Assembly (NCBI GenBank): GCA_024742475.1
Contig: JANSYI010000003.1
Location: forward strand, 62,001-126,000
Direction of reading: 5' to 3'
Source: a bacterium
GTDB taxonomy: Bacteria > Myxococcota_A > Polyangia > Nannocystales > Nannocystaceae
Length of the DNA stretch: 64,000 bases
Shown: positions 45,214-54,365 of the stretch, piece after piece
Layout: every line of letters begins with the position of its first letter
How positions within the stretch are numbered: the stretch's first letter is position 1
The notes under the pieces: generated by a model
What the model saw: the letters and a program-made list of their open reading frames with translations, nothing else
Databases searched by the model: none
What the model was told of the DNA's origin: nothing
Program-made: the position numbers and the translations under genes

Positions 45214-46272
45214 CTACACACAACACAGCGTGTGCGGAGCAGAGCCTTCGGCTGTGCCAGTAGGCTGGCCTCCAAGAGGAGTGCATAGTCCGGGGTTGAC
45301 GAGTTCCGACTCGACCCGATAGCTCCCTCCTATAGGGATGTCGAGACAGGTGCTGGAGCCGTAGGGGTCGAAGGTGACTTGAGCAGCCTCTGACAGGTTG
45401 GTCTCACTGCATCCAGCTGCGTCGTACACAAAAATCGAAAGCTCACATTCTACGCTGGTAGGGGGAGAGCACTCGCAGCTGCTACACCCTCGGTGGTCGT
45501 CGACCGAACCGAACAGTACCTGGCGGGAATCGAATCCAAGAGGGCATTCGTGAATCCCTTCGCGGGCGATACAGACCGGCAGGTCGCCACGCCGCTCAAA
45601 ACAGCTCTCACGACCTTCACAGGCCGCCGGGCGCGCTCGATGAAGGAAAACGGCGTCCTCTAGCTGGACGTCCGGCTTCTCTATGGAGCCTGTTGCAGGG
45701 CAGGATGGACACGGGGTCATGTCACAGTCGAGCGGGACCGACCTCGCTACGATGCCGCCATGCGGCGAGTGGGAAAGGCACGCGGGTTCGTTTATCGGCG
45801 GTACTGGATGGAGAGTCTCGAACGCGAAGACGTCACATTCGTCGTCGTCGTAGCGCTCCAGGCGCATGTCCTGGCACCGGGCCGATTCGACGCTGCCGCA
45901 GTTGCAGTTGCAGTTGGCGCTAGGGGCGGACACTTCTGAAAACAGGAGCAAGTCTCGTTCCTCCCCTTTCTCTGTTCGTCTTTGATAGGGCCCGGTCCAA
46001 GCGAATGGTACGAGCACTTCGCAGACCGCTTCTTGGCACGTGTTAGCTGAAGTGGAGGAACCTGACCCGAAATCGGATGTTGTCGCTGTAGCTGATTCGG
46101 TCTCTAGTGGGGGCGAGATCGGACCTGTGCTTGCTGCTTGAGCTGTAGTTTCGGATTCCGCAGCACTTGTCTGGTCTGATGCGGCGGGGTTTGTTGCGAA
46201 ACATCCCTGTAGTAGTTGTGTGAGTGCTACCAGTATCGCTGTGTGCGAGAATGAACTGTTGTGACGTGCCAT
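45214..46272 (-). CDS. Cys-rich lipoprotein, paralogue of the convergent gene
   Basis: A 352-residue lipoprotein with lipobox LLQGC. The domain matches the gene at 44037-45200: CNCNCGSVESARCQDM, CPLGFDSRQV, GCSSCECSPP, and the terminal TGTAEGSAPHTLCCV. Base composition and codon use are clearly less GC-rich than the neighbours (many A/T third positions), which suggests recent acquisition or relaxed selection. The gene begins 11 bases after the stop of the lipoprotein gene at 46284-47297 and may be its operon partner. Confidence 0.7.
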   Translation of the reverse strand: MARHNSSFSHTAILVALTQLLQGCFATNPAASDQTSAAESETTAQAASTGPISPPLETESATATTSDFGSGSSTSANTCQEAVCEVLVPFAWTGPYQRRTEKGEERDLLLFSEVSAPSANCNCNCGSVESARCQDMRLERYDDDECDVFAFETLHPVPPINEPACLSHSPHGGIVARSVPLDCDMTPCPSCPATGSIEKPDVQLEDAVFLHRARPAACEGRESCFERRGDLPVCIAREGIHECPLGFDSRQVLFGSVDDHRGCSSCECSPPTSVECELSIFVYDAAGCSETNLSEAAQVTFDPYGSSTCLDIPIGGSYRVESELVNPGLCTPLGGQPTGTAEGSAPHTLCCV

Positions 46273-46283
46273 GGTAGTTGCTG

Positions 46284-47297
46284 CTACTGTGCAGAACAGA
46301 TCCCAACGTGCTCGTACCCTGGTGGTTCGAATCCCTCAGAGAAAAAGGGCACGCACTCCTGCCCCTCGCTGAAACCAGCGCACGCTTGTGATGCGCCGGG
46401 GGATGACAAGTCACAGTACTCAGTGCAGCACTGTTCTGCTCCGCAACTAGGAACCGCGCCGGCGGCGATGCAAGTAAGCCCAGGCTCACAACTGTTCAAG
46501 AAGTCGCATGGGGCCCCGTACTCTTCGCCGAACGTCGGTGCGCACGAGAATGGATGGGCTTCAGAATGTTCTGTGAACACGCAGCCCTGAGTCGGAAATG
46601 AAGTACATGCGTCGGGGACCGCCGACGGATCGCAAGCTTCAATGCATACCGGATACGCAAGGTTGTCTTTCGACTCAACGAGGCAGATAGGATGCGTGCT
46701 TGGACACGCCGAATCGGCCCCTGACTCGTCGCATCCGCAAAGAGGGACGCACCTCTCGAGCCAACACATCGCGCCCGGTCCGCAGAAGTCGCTCAGATCC
46801 TCGACGTTGTGTTCGCAGCTTCCGCCGACTGGAATGGGAGAAAAAGGTATCGGCACGCATGCCGTTGCGTTCCAAATGTTGCCATTGGTGCTGTATGGCG
46901 CGCACTTCTCGCCCGCGGGACAGTCCTGCGCGAAGGTCGAGCATTCGAACTCCGGCCCATCACCGTTGACGAGTTCGCAGATCGGCGTAGAGCCCGTGGA
47001 GCCTTCTGACGAGCTTCCTTCCCCGCTCGAGCCGGTGGTGTCGTGCGTCTCTTGCCCGGTAGAGTCCGTCCCCGCGCTCATTGCGGTCGTGGTGGATGTG
47101 GTCGAGTCCGCACTTCCGGTGGTCGGGTCCGAGCCGGAAGGCTGGTCGGAGGAAGTTGCATCGGGGTCGGGTGACGCGGCGGAGCTCCCCGACGAAGTGT
47201 CGGCCTCCGCGCTTTCCGCAGGCACCTGCGGGTTGAAGCAGGCCCCGGCGAGGGCCAGGCACGTAATCGACGGCGGGAGCAAAGCGCGTAGGTTCAT
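46284..47297 (-). CDS. Cys-rich lipoprotein (Nannocystis-type)
   Basis: A 337-residue lipoprotein from MNLRALLPPSIT (47297), lipobox LALAGAC. A Ser/Thr/Asp/Gly-rich linker (about 25-105) is followed by a domain with some 28 Cys: CPAGEKCAPYSTNGNIWNAT, GGSCEHNVEDLSDFCGPGAMC, CGCDESGADSACPSTHPIC. This Cys pattern is frequent in predicted lipoproteins of myxobacteria. Base composition is lower in GC than the respiratory genes beside it. Upstream ORF extension is antisense to the Rieske gene and is not real. Function unknown. Confidence 0.72.
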   Translation of the reverse strand: MNLRALLPPSITCLALAGACFNPQVPAESAEADTSSGSSAASPDPDATSSDQPSGSDPTTGSADSTTSTTTAMSAGTDSTGQETHDTTGSSGEGSSSEGSTGSTPICELVNGDGPEFECSTFAQDCPAGEKCAPYSTNGNIWNATACVPIPFSPIPVGGSCEHNVEDLSDFCGPGAMCWLERCVPLCGCDESGADSACPSTHPICLVESKDNLAYPVCIEACDPSAVPDACTSFPTQGCVFTEHSEAHPFSCAPTFGEEYGAPCDFLNSCEPGLTCIAAGAVPSCGAEQCCTEYCDLSSPGASQACAGFSEGQECVPFFSEGFEPPGYEHVGICSAQ

Positions 47298-47517
47298 GGG
47301 CCTTCCTGGAGGGGTGGCGGCTTCGCCGACACCGCGAGCGACAGTATCCGGCGAGACCTTCGGGCCGGCAAGTCTTGGAACTCGCGGGGGACAGGGCCAG
47401 GAAAAACCGCAGAAAGATCGGCGCAGCCGGTTTGCTCGAACACGTTCGTAACCAGATCCCATCTCGCCCGTAGTGCTGCGGGCGAAGCCTCGATACGATG
47501 GCGTCGTCGGCAAACGC
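47298..47517. other. divergent intergenic region
   Basis: A 220-base interval between the lipoprotein gene and the Rieske gene. No RNA gene, repeat or clear promoter motif was found; it should carry both divergent promoters. Confidence 0.4.
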
Positions 47518-48060
47518 ATGGGTCGAGGCGAAGACAACGGTGGTGCGGCGGGTGGGTCCCGTCGCGGGTTCTTGACGATCGGGTTCGGTGCGGTGAGCGT
47601 CGGCCTGGCCGGGGCGGCGCTCGGCCCCGCGCTGGCCATGGTCGCGCATCCGCTGGGCAACACGACGACCAGCGGGTCCGAGGGGTTCGTGCCCGTGGGG
47701 GGCGAGAGTTCCTTCGGCGAGGAGCCGACCAAGGTCGACATCTTCGCCGACCGCGTCGACGCGTGGAACCGGGTGGTCCAGGTCAAGGTCGGCTCGGCGT
47801 GGGTCCGCGCGCAAGGCGACGAGCTGGTCGCCTTCTCCACCGTGTGCCCGCACTTGGGCTGCGGCATCGACTACGTGCCCGACCAGAAGAAGTTCCTCTG
47901 CGCCTGCCACAACTCCTGGTTCTCGATCGAAGGCGGCGTCGAGACGGGGCCCTCGCCCCGAGGCATGGACGCGCTCGAGACCAAGGTCGATGAGAACCTG
48001 GTCCAGATCCGCTACCAGCGGTTCAAGCAGGGCATCGAAGGCAAGGAGCCGATCGCGTGA
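47518..48060 (+). CDS. Rieske iron-sulfur protein of a bc-type complex
   Basis: A 180-residue protein from MGRGEDNGGAA (47518). An Arg-pair signal-anchor (SRRGFLTIGFGAVSVGLAGA) resembles a Tat-type N-terminus. The [2Fe-2S] cluster is bound by CPHLGC (about 110) and CACHNSWF (about 130), each giving one Cys and one His, with the outer Cys forming the disulfide. It transfers electrons from quinol at the Qo site to the c hemes. The stop overlaps the cytochrome b start (GTGA), confirming one operon. Confidence 0.93.
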   Translation: MGRGEDNGGAAGGSRRGFLTIGFGAVSVGLAGAALGPALAMVAHPLGNTTTSGSEGFVPVGGESSFGEEPTKVDIFADRVDAWNRVVQVKVGSAWVRAQGDELVAFSTVCPHLGCGIDYVPDQKKFLCACHNSWFSIEGGVETGPSPRGMDALETKVDENLVQIRYQRFKQGIEGKEPIA

Positions 48061-50291
48061 GGGGGGACGGCAAGTTCTTCGACACCCTGGTCGACGCGGT
48101 CGAAGACCGCCTCGGGCTCATCACCACCTGGGAGAGCTTCCGCGATCGCGACGTGCACGGCGGCGTACGGCTGCGGCACGTCTTCCCGGCGGTCATCATG
48201 TACCTGTTCGTGCAGCAGGCGGTGCTGGGCACCGTGCTGGCCACCTACTACAGCCCCTCGGCGACCGACGCGTGGGCCTCGACGGCCTACGTTCAAGACA
48301 CGGTCACCATGGGCTGGTTCGTTCGCGGGCTGCACTACCACGGCACCTCGGTGCTCATCGTGGTGATCGGCCTGTGGCTGGCGCAGATGGTGCTGCATCG
48401 GGCCTACCGGGCGCCGCGCGAGGTCACGTGGTGGGCGGGCATCGGCCTGCTGGGCATCGGGCTCGCGCTCGGGCTCACGGGCAACCCGCTGCCGTGGGAT
48501 CAAGCCGGCTACTGGGGCATTCAGGTCGAGCTGTCGATCGCCGAGCAGACGCCCGGCGGGGAGATCATCCGCACGCTCGTGCAAGGCGGATCCGAGGCGG
48601 GCAACCTGTCGATCCTTCGCCTCTACGCGCTGCACATCTTCGTGCTGCCGGGCGCGTTTGCGGGCCTGCTGTGGCTCGTCTCGCGGCAGCGCAGCCAGCA
48701 TGGCCTTCCCGCGCCCGACGGCCTGTCCGACGCCGACGCGCACAAGGCCACGCAGCGCTACTTCCCGGCGCAGGCGTTCCTCGACGTGCTCGCGATGGCG
48801 GCCGTGGGCGGCCTGGTCGTCGCCATGACGATGCAGAGCCACGGCGCCGAGCTGCTCGGTCCGGCCGACCCCACCGAGAACTTCCAGGCGCGACCGGAGT
48901 GGTACTTCCTCTTCCTCTACAAGCTGCGCATGTTCATGGAGGGGCCCATGGAGCCGATCGCCACGATGGTGATCCCCGGCGCGGCGGTCACTTTCTTGGT
49001 GGTCGCACCGTTCGTCGACAGGGTCGCGGGCAAGGTCGGTCGCTTCGTGGTGCTGGCCGGCATGGCGGTGCTGATGGTCGGCACGATCGGGCTGACGGCG
49101 TACGGCATCCAGTCCGACGCGGCCGACGAGGAGTTTCAGAAGTCGGTCGAGGCCGCCGAGGCGTCCGCGCTCGAGGCCCGCGCTTACGCCAAGATGGGCG
49201 TCGTCCCGCTCGGCGGCCCCGCGGTGTTCTTCAACGACCCCGAGTACCGGACCAAGATGCTCTACAAGGAGCACTGCCAAGGCTGCCACGCGCTGGGCGG
49301 CGTGGGCGGTGACGAGGGGCCCTCGCTCGAGGACTACTCCTCGCGGCAGTGGGTCTCGGCGCTGATTCGTGACGCGAACACGCCGCGGTTCTTCGGCAAC
49401 ACGAAGATGAAGGGCGAGATGGACGCCTACCCCGAGGAGGACCTGCCCGCCGAGCAGCTGGACGCAGTCGTCGAGTACCTCATGCAGCTTCAAGGCGACA
49501 CCGAGGTCGACGCGGCGCTGGCCAAGAAGGGCGCGACGCTTTGGGAGGACGAGCTCGAGTGCAACGCGTGCCACGAGGTCGAGCCCGGCGAGGAGGGCGA
49601 CGGCCCCAACCTGCACGGCCACGGCAGTCAGCTCTGGGTGGCGCGGGTCATCCGCGACAGCTCTCAGGGCGACCTGTTCGGCGACTACGCGGCCATGCCC
49701 AAGTTCGCCGACAAGCTCTCCGAGGACGACATCAACGCGCTCGCGGCGTTCGTGGTCAAGCAGCGCGGCCAAGCGCCGCTCGAGGTCGTGCCGGCCGCGG
49801 CGGCCGAGCCGGCTCCGGTCGCCGAAGATCCCGAGCCCGGGGAGGGCGCGGCGCCGGAGTCCGAGGAGGGCGAGGAGCCCAATCCGGAGGAGGGCGATGC
49901 CCCGCAGCCCGAGGAGACCGCCGGGGAGGAGCCCGCTGCCGCGGCAGACGCCGAGGTCGCGGCCGACGCTGCGCCCGAGCCTGAACCCGAGCCCGCTCCG
50001 AAGGCCAAGCCCAAGCCGAAGGCCAAGCCCAAGCCGGCTGCGCCCAAGGCCGACCGAGCCAACGGGCGCGCGGTGTACATGAAGAAGTGCAAGTCGTGCC
50101 ACGGCGCGGACGGCAAGGGGCAGACGACCTTTGGCAAGAAGCTCGAGCTGGCGTCGATCACCCCGATGGGTCTGTCGAAGATCAAGAAGGCCGTGATGCG
50201 CGGCGTGCCGGGCACCAAGATGAAGTCCTACAAGAACAAGCTCTCCGCGCAGGAGATCGACGACGTGTCGGCCTTCGCCAAGTCGCTGTAG
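48057..50291 (+). CDS. cytochrome b fused to three c-type heme domains
   Basis: A 744-residue protein. The N-terminal half is cytochrome b: FPAVIMYLFVQQAVLGTVL, GLHYHGTSVL and YALHIFVLPG (heme-b His pairs), TGNPLPWDQAGYWG, and the Qo-site PEWY (PEWYFLFLYKLR). After the last helix come c-heme domains with CQGCH (about 406), CNACH (about 501) and, past an 80-residue Glu/Pro then Lys/Pro linker, CKSCH (about 677). No separate cytochrome c1 gene exists nearby, so the fusion may provide the c1 function and its electron outlet. It sits between the Rieske gene and a multiheme lipoprotein gene. Confidence 0.92.
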   Translation: MRGDGKFFDTLVDAVEDRLGLITTWESFRDRDVHGGVRLRHVFPAVIMYLFVQQAVLGTVLATYYSPSATDAWASTAYVQDTVTMGWFVRGLHYHGTSVLIVVIGLWLAQMVLHRAYRAPREVTWWAGIGLLGIGLALGLTGNPLPWDQAGYWGIQVELSIAEQTPGGEIIRTLVQGGSEAGNLSILRLYALHIFVLPGAFAGLLWLVSRQRSQHGLPAPDGLSDADAHKATQRYFPAQAFLDVLAMAAVGGLVVAMTMQSHGAELLGPADPTENFQARPEWYFLFLYKLRMFMEGPMEPIATMVIPGAAVTFLVVAPFVDRVAGKVGRFVVLAGMAVLMVGTIGLTAYGIQSDAADEEFQKSVEAAEASALEARAYAKMGVVPLGGPAVFFNDPEYRTKMLYKEHCQGCHALGGVGGDEGPSLEDYSSRQWVSALIRDANTPRFFGNTKMKGEMDAYPEEDLPAEQLDAVVEYLMQLQGDTEVDAALAKKGATLWEDELECNACHEVEPGEEGDGPNLHGHGSQLWVARVIRDSSQGDLFGDYAAMPKFADKLSEDDINALAAFVVKQRGQAPLEVVPAAAAEPAPVAEDPEPGEGAAPESEEGEEPNPEEGDAPQPEETAGEEPAAAADAEVAADAAPEPEPEPAPKAKPKPKAKPKPAAPKADRANGRAVYMKKCKSCHGADGKGQTTFGKKLELASITPMGLSKIKKAVMRGVPGTKMKSYKNKLSAQEIDDVSAFAKSL

Positions 50292-50355
50292 CTTGCGCCC
50301 GGCGCGGCGGTCGGGCGGCTTGCGCTCGACGACAAATCGAGCAATTTTGCGGGTC

Positions 50356-52110
50356 GTGTCGCACACCGGATCCTCCAAGCGCATTGCAACCGGCGCCATC
50401 GTCAGCATGTGCGTGATGGCGGCCGCGGGGGCGACCTGCGGCGGGACCTCGACGAAGCCGGGCACCTCGGCGAGCCAGGCCGAGGCCGGGTCGTCATCGA
50501 CACCGCAGGCGACCGAGCGCGCCGAGTTTCGCCTGTACGCCTTCGCCCGCGTGGCAGGGACGATTGCACCGTGCGGGTGTACGACCGAGCCGCTGGGCGG
50601 CCTGCAGTACGCCTTCGGCTACATCGAGAACAACAGCGAGCCGCAAAGCCGCCTGGTGCTCGAGCCGGGGTCGTTCCTCTTCCCCGAAAAAGATGGGCCG
50701 TACTGGCCCAAGGACGAGGCGGAGTGGGAGCAAGCCCGCGACCGCGCCAAGCTCCTGCACACGCGCTTCGCGGCGCTGGGGCCTGCGCTGGTCAGCGGCA
50801 TCGGGCCGACCGACGTGATCTCGCCTCAGGGCGTGAAGCCGCTGAGCACGTTCGAGATGCCGCGGGTGGCGGCCAACGTGACGCTGCCGGCGGGCGCTAC
50901 GGCACCTGCGCCGCATCGGGTGGTGGAGCTGCAAGACGAGGGCATCACCTGGAAGGTCGGGGTGACGTCGGTGGTGGATCCGTCGCTTCCAGAGGCGGCA
51001 GAGCTGGGCACGCTGGCCGACCCGGTCGCGGCGGCGAAGTCGGCGGTGGAGTCCATGAAGAAGGACGGGGCGCAGTTCACCGTGGTGCTCGCGCAAGGCC
51101 ACCGCGCGTTCGCGGAGACGCTCGCGGGCGAGGGGGTCGACCTGGTGGTGGTAGGCATCCCCGAGGGTCCGGAGCGCGAGCGGGTGGGGGCGCCGGCGAG
51201 CAAGGTGGGCAGCACGTACGTGCTCGAGCCCGGGACGCAGCTGCAGACTGTGACCGAGCTGGTGGTGTCGGTGGATCCGAAGACCGGGGGCGTGCCGAAG
51301 GTCAGCGCCTGGGAGGTGCCGCCGCCCAAGTCGGCCCTGACCGCGGAGCTTGCTCGCGTGGAGGAACGGATCGCCAAGTTCAAGGCGGATCCCGAGGCCG
51401 ACGCGGGGTTCATCGCCAACCTCGAGGCGGAGCGCGCTCGGCTGAAGGCGCAGCTCGGCGGCGAAGCGGAGGGTCCGGCGCAGGGCGTGTTCGACCAGGT
51501 CAAGGTCACGTGCAAGCTGCCGGTCGACCCCAAGGCGAAGGACGCGCTTGCGGCGTACGACCAGCGGGTCGCCGAGCAGAACAAGGAGCGCTTCGCCGGC
51601 GTGAAGACGCCCGAGCCCGAGCCCGGCAAGCCCGGCTACGTGGGCATCGAGGCGTGCAGTGACTGTCACGACGAGGCGGTGGAGTTCTGGGAGAACACGC
51701 CGCACGCGAGCGCCTACGAGACGCTGGTGGTCGACAACAAGCAGTTCGACCTCAGCTGCGTGGGCTGCCACGTCACCGGCTTCCGCCGTCCCGGCGGCGC
51801 CGAGGTGGTCGAGAACACCGGCCTCGTCGACGTGCAGTGCGAGGTGTGCCACGGCCCGGGCAGCCTGCACGCCGAAGACGGCGGCGACGACCTGAGCCTG
51901 ATCAAGCTCGAGGCCCCCGCCGAGCTGTGCGCAACGGAATGCCACACGCAGGAGCACTCGGACACGTTCGACTACGAGGCGTACCTGCGGGACATCGTGG
52001 GCCCGGGCCACGGGGCGAAGAAGCGCGAGTCGCTTGGTGATGGGCCGACGGGGAGCGAGCTGCGGGCGGCCGGGCTGGCGAAGGCCGGCGGCAAGTGCAA
52101 GAAGATGTAG
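50356..52110 (+). CDS. metallophosphatase-like lipoprotein with four heme c sites
   Basis: A 584-residue protein; the GTG at 50356 is preferred because a lipoprotein-type signal follows (MCVMAAAGATC). The N-terminal part resembles UshA-like (seleno)proteins: APCGCTTEPLGGLQYAFGYI, SRLVLEPGSFLFPE, TVVLAQGHRAFAETLAGEGV. A helical region (LTAELARVEERIAKFKADPE) precedes the heme domain: CSDCH (about 433), CVGCH (468), CEVCH (495) and the unusual CATECH (525, CX3CH). It lies 64 bases after the cytochrome b-c fusion gene and probably takes or supplies electrons for it. A terminator hairpin follows. Confidence 0.85.
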   Translation: MSHTGSSKRIATGAIVSMCVMAAAGATCGGTSTKPGTSASQAEAGSSSTPQATERAEFRLYAFARVAGTIAPCGCTTEPLGGLQYAFGYIENNSEPQSRLVLEPGSFLFPEKDGPYWPKDEAEWEQARDRAKLLHTRFAALGPALVSGIGPTDVISPQGVKPLSTFEMPRVAANVTLPAGATAPAPHRVVELQDEGITWKVGVTSVVDPSLPEAAELGTLADPVAAAKSAVESMKKDGAQFTVVLAQGHRAFAETLAGEGVDLVVVGIPEGPERERVGAPASKVGSTYVLEPGTQLQTVTELVVSVDPKTGGVPKVSAWEVPPPKSALTAELARVEERIAKFKADPEADAGFIANLEAERARLKAQLGGEAEGPAQGVFDQVKVTCKLPVDPKAKDALAAYDQRVAEQNKERFAGVKTPEPEPGKPGYVGIEACSDCHDEAVEFWENTPHASAYETLVVDNKQFDLSCVGCHVTGFRRPGGAEVVENTGLVDVQCEVCHGPGSLHAEDGGDDLSLIKLEAPAELCATECHTQEHSDTFDYEAYLRDIVGPGHGAKKRESLGDGPTGSELRAAGLAKAGGKCKKM

Positions 52111-52121
52111 TGGGCTGGGGT

Positions 52122-52141
52122 GGGGGCCTTTGGAGGCCCCC
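52122..52141. terminator. GC-rich hairpin after the bc operon
   Basis: An 8-bp stem GGGGGCCT/AGGCCCCC with loop TTGG, 11 bases after the cytochrome stop and before the convergent lipoprotein gene. There is no T-tract. Confidence 0.6.
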
Positions 52142-52171
52142 GCCGAAGTGCGGCCGTCGAGGGCGCACCTT

Positions 52172-54121
52172 CTACTTTGCTAGCATCCAGATCTCGTCGC
52201 TGGCCTCCCAGAAGTAGGCCTCGGAGTCGACTGCGTCGAAGACGCCCGGTCGCACGGTCCGGGCTTCCGTTCCGTCGATTCGCACGGTCCGTACGTATCG
52301 ATCCGGCGCACCGAACGACCCCTCGTCATCGTTCCAAACCAGGTCGTCGCCGGACAGCGCTAGGGATGTACCGTCATCGAAGTTGGGGTCATCTGCGGTC
52401 AGGAGAATCTCCTCGTTCGCTCCGTCGAAGTCGGTGGCAAAGAGGGTCATGAGGGATGTGGCACCGTCGAAACAAGAGAAGTAGAGCCGATCGACGCCGG
52501 CAACGATCGAGTTGCAAGACAACAAGTTCTCGCGAACGGTCGTGTCAGTAGTCCCGCCAGTTGCGGGGCGACTAAGTATTGCGTCCGTGTCGCCGGATTG
52601 CGACCAAAAGATGGTTGAGGACGTAGCCTCGATTACGTCAATCGGATCAGTAGTGCCAGATTCATAGGTGCGGATGGTGCCACCGTTGATCGCCGAGCCC
52701 CGGAGAAAGTGGTCCGGAGGTGTAGAGATTTCGTATCCTCTGAATGCCCAGTAGATTCGGTTGGAGGATACGGATAGCTGCTCAACTCCCGTAATGAAAG
52801 AGAAGCCGTCATTTCCTGCCTCGTACACGTCTAGGGGCGCACCTCCAGCCTTCGGTATGCGCATGATTTGGTTCGTGCTCGTGTTCGTTCCCCATTCGGT
52901 AACGATATAGAGATCGTTCTGCTCGAGTTCCGAGAATGTATCGGTCTCGAGGCCGCTCGCGAGCACTGTCGAACTCGGCGTTGCCTCTTGTGGGATTCGC
53001 TCGGCAGTCGTGTCTGTGATGAAGTAGACGAAATCCTCGTCGGCAACGAGTTCGTGGATGCTGCCGGTCGCATAGAGGGCGTAGGGCTGACACTCCGAAG
53101 CGCTGCATGCTCCATCGAGGCAGCTGTGCCCACAGGAACCGCAGTCGGTCGCGGTGTTCGTGAGGTCGACTTCGCACCCGTTAGCGAGATTGCCGTCGCA
53201 GTCGTCGTAGCCTGATGCGCAGGTGAGCCCCCCGCAGTCATCGCACGTGGCGTTCGGGTAGGTCCCGTCGCAGACCTCTCCAGAACCGGCTTGCACTGTG
53301 CCATCTCCGCAGTAACTGGTGATCCCGACTTCGACCGAGCAGGAGCCCGTGGCGCAGTAGGTACAGTCGTCTTCGGTCGTGCCGTAGGCACAGACGGGCG
53401 GGTCACTCGCGTTTCCTGCGCCATCGTCACACTGCTCCTCTCCTTCCTGGATCCATCCGTCGCCACAGCTTGCGGCAACGCAGTTCACGCATGCGTCCGT
53501 GTTGTCGTCGTTTTCGTCATCGCACGCTTCTCCCTCCTGGACGATCCCGTCTCCACAGCTTGCGAGAGCGCATTCAGCCGTGCATTCGTCGCTCCCGGCG
53601 CGGCCGTCGTCGCACGACTCGCCAGGCCCGACGAGGTTGTCGCCGCAAACCGCGATCGCACACGTGCTCGTGCATGCTGCGTCATCTGCGTTCTCGCCTC
53701 CCTGATCGCACTCCTCTGTCTCGGGGACTCCGACGAAACCGTCACCACAGGTGGTCAGCGTGCAGTCGGACATGCAGTCGCTCATGCCGTTGACGCCGTT
53801 CAGTTCGCCGTCGTCGCATTCTTCGCCACCGCCGAGGAGCCCGTCTCCGCAGACCGAGTCCCGGTCTCCGGTTGTACCCGGTTCTCCGGACGTTTCCGTA
53901 TCGAGGCCGTCATCCCCAGTGCTCGAGTCCCCGTTCGCCCCGGTCGTCGGAGAGCCGCTTGTCGTGCTACTGCCTTCGGGTCCGTCCGGGCCCGCGGAAG
54001 GCCCCTCGGACCCACCACTGCTCGACGACGATGAGTCTAGCTGCTCAACCATCTGGTTCGGGGCGAAGCAAGCTGGAAGTGCAAGCGCAAGGGTGAGAAG
54101 CGTCGGGTTCTGGAAGTTCAT
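52172..54121 (-). CDS. Cys-rich CGDG-repeat lipoprotein with beta-propeller-like C-terminus
   Basis: A 649-residue lipoprotein from MNFQNPTLLTL (54121), lipobox LALPAC. A Ser/Gly/Asp/Thr linker is followed by about seven Cys repeats (CGDGLLGGGEECDDG, CGDGFVGVPETEECDQG, CGDNLVGPGESCDDG, CGDGIVQEGEACDD) of the Myxococcus Cys-rich type, then TDCGSCGHSCLDGAC and a C-terminal half of repeated beta segments (LVADEDFVYFITDTTAERIP, ISVSSNRIYWAFRGYE-like) suggesting a beta-propeller. GC is lower than in the surrounding operons. Probably surface-anchored; ligand unknown. Confidence 0.78.
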   Translation of the reverse strand: MNFQNPTLLTLALALPACFAPNQMVEQLDSSSSSSGGSEGPSAGPDGPEGSSTTSGSPTTGANGDSSTGDDGLDTETSGEPGTTGDRDSVCGDGLLGGGEECDDGELNGVNGMSDCMSDCTLTTCGDGFVGVPETEECDQGGENADDAACTSTCAIAVCGDNLVGPGESCDDGRAGSDECTAECALASCGDGIVQEGEACDDENDDNTDACVNCVAASCGDGWIQEGEEQCDDGAGNASDPPVCAYGTTEDDCTYCATGSCSVEVGITSYCGDGTVQAGSGEVCDGTYPNATCDDCGGLTCASGYDDCDGNLANGCEVDLTNTATDCGSCGHSCLDGACSASECQPYALYATGSIHELVADEDFVYFITDTTAERIPQEATPSSTVLASGLETDTFSELEQNDLYIVTEWGTNTSTNQIMRIPKAGGAPLDVYEAGNDGFSFITGVEQLSVSSNRIYWAFRGYEISTPPDHFLRGSAINGGTIRTYESGTTDPIDVIEATSSTIFWSQSGDTDAILSRPATGGTTDTTVRENLLSCNSIVAGVDRLYFSCFDGATSLMTLFATDFDGANEEILLTADDPNFDDGTSLALSGDDLVWNDDEGSFGAPDRYVRTVRIDGTEARTVRPGVFDAVDSEAYFWEASDEIWMLAK

Positions 54122-54269
54122 AGAATCCTTCAACCAGAAGCTACTGGAAACCGAACTCCTGCAAAAGCAGTTCACTTCGCAGGGGACAGGACCAGTCCGC
54201 CGGGATAGAAGGTCGCGGCAAGCAACGCCCGCAAAGATGCTCGCCGGCCGGCTGTCGGGCTTTCCACCG

Positions 54270-54365
54270 GTTGAAGGCCTTCGCCTTCTTCGCCCGACGG
54301 GGCTCCTGCTAGACCTTGGATGCCTTCGCGCACTGTTCCGGGGACTTGAACTTCGTGTTGGCGCA
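54270..54365 (-). pseudogene. decayed fragment of the TPR lipoprotein gene
   Basis: On the minus strand this segment reads NTKFKSPEQCAKASKV, stop, QEPRRAKKAKAF. It matches KTKFKSAELYATAAEV-QQELGRTEKAQSF at the C-terminus of the intact gene at 54749-56131 (about 54800-54895). The stop falls inside the former frame and nothing upstream remains recognisable. The rest of 54122-54748 holds no gene that I can support. Confidence 0.7.
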
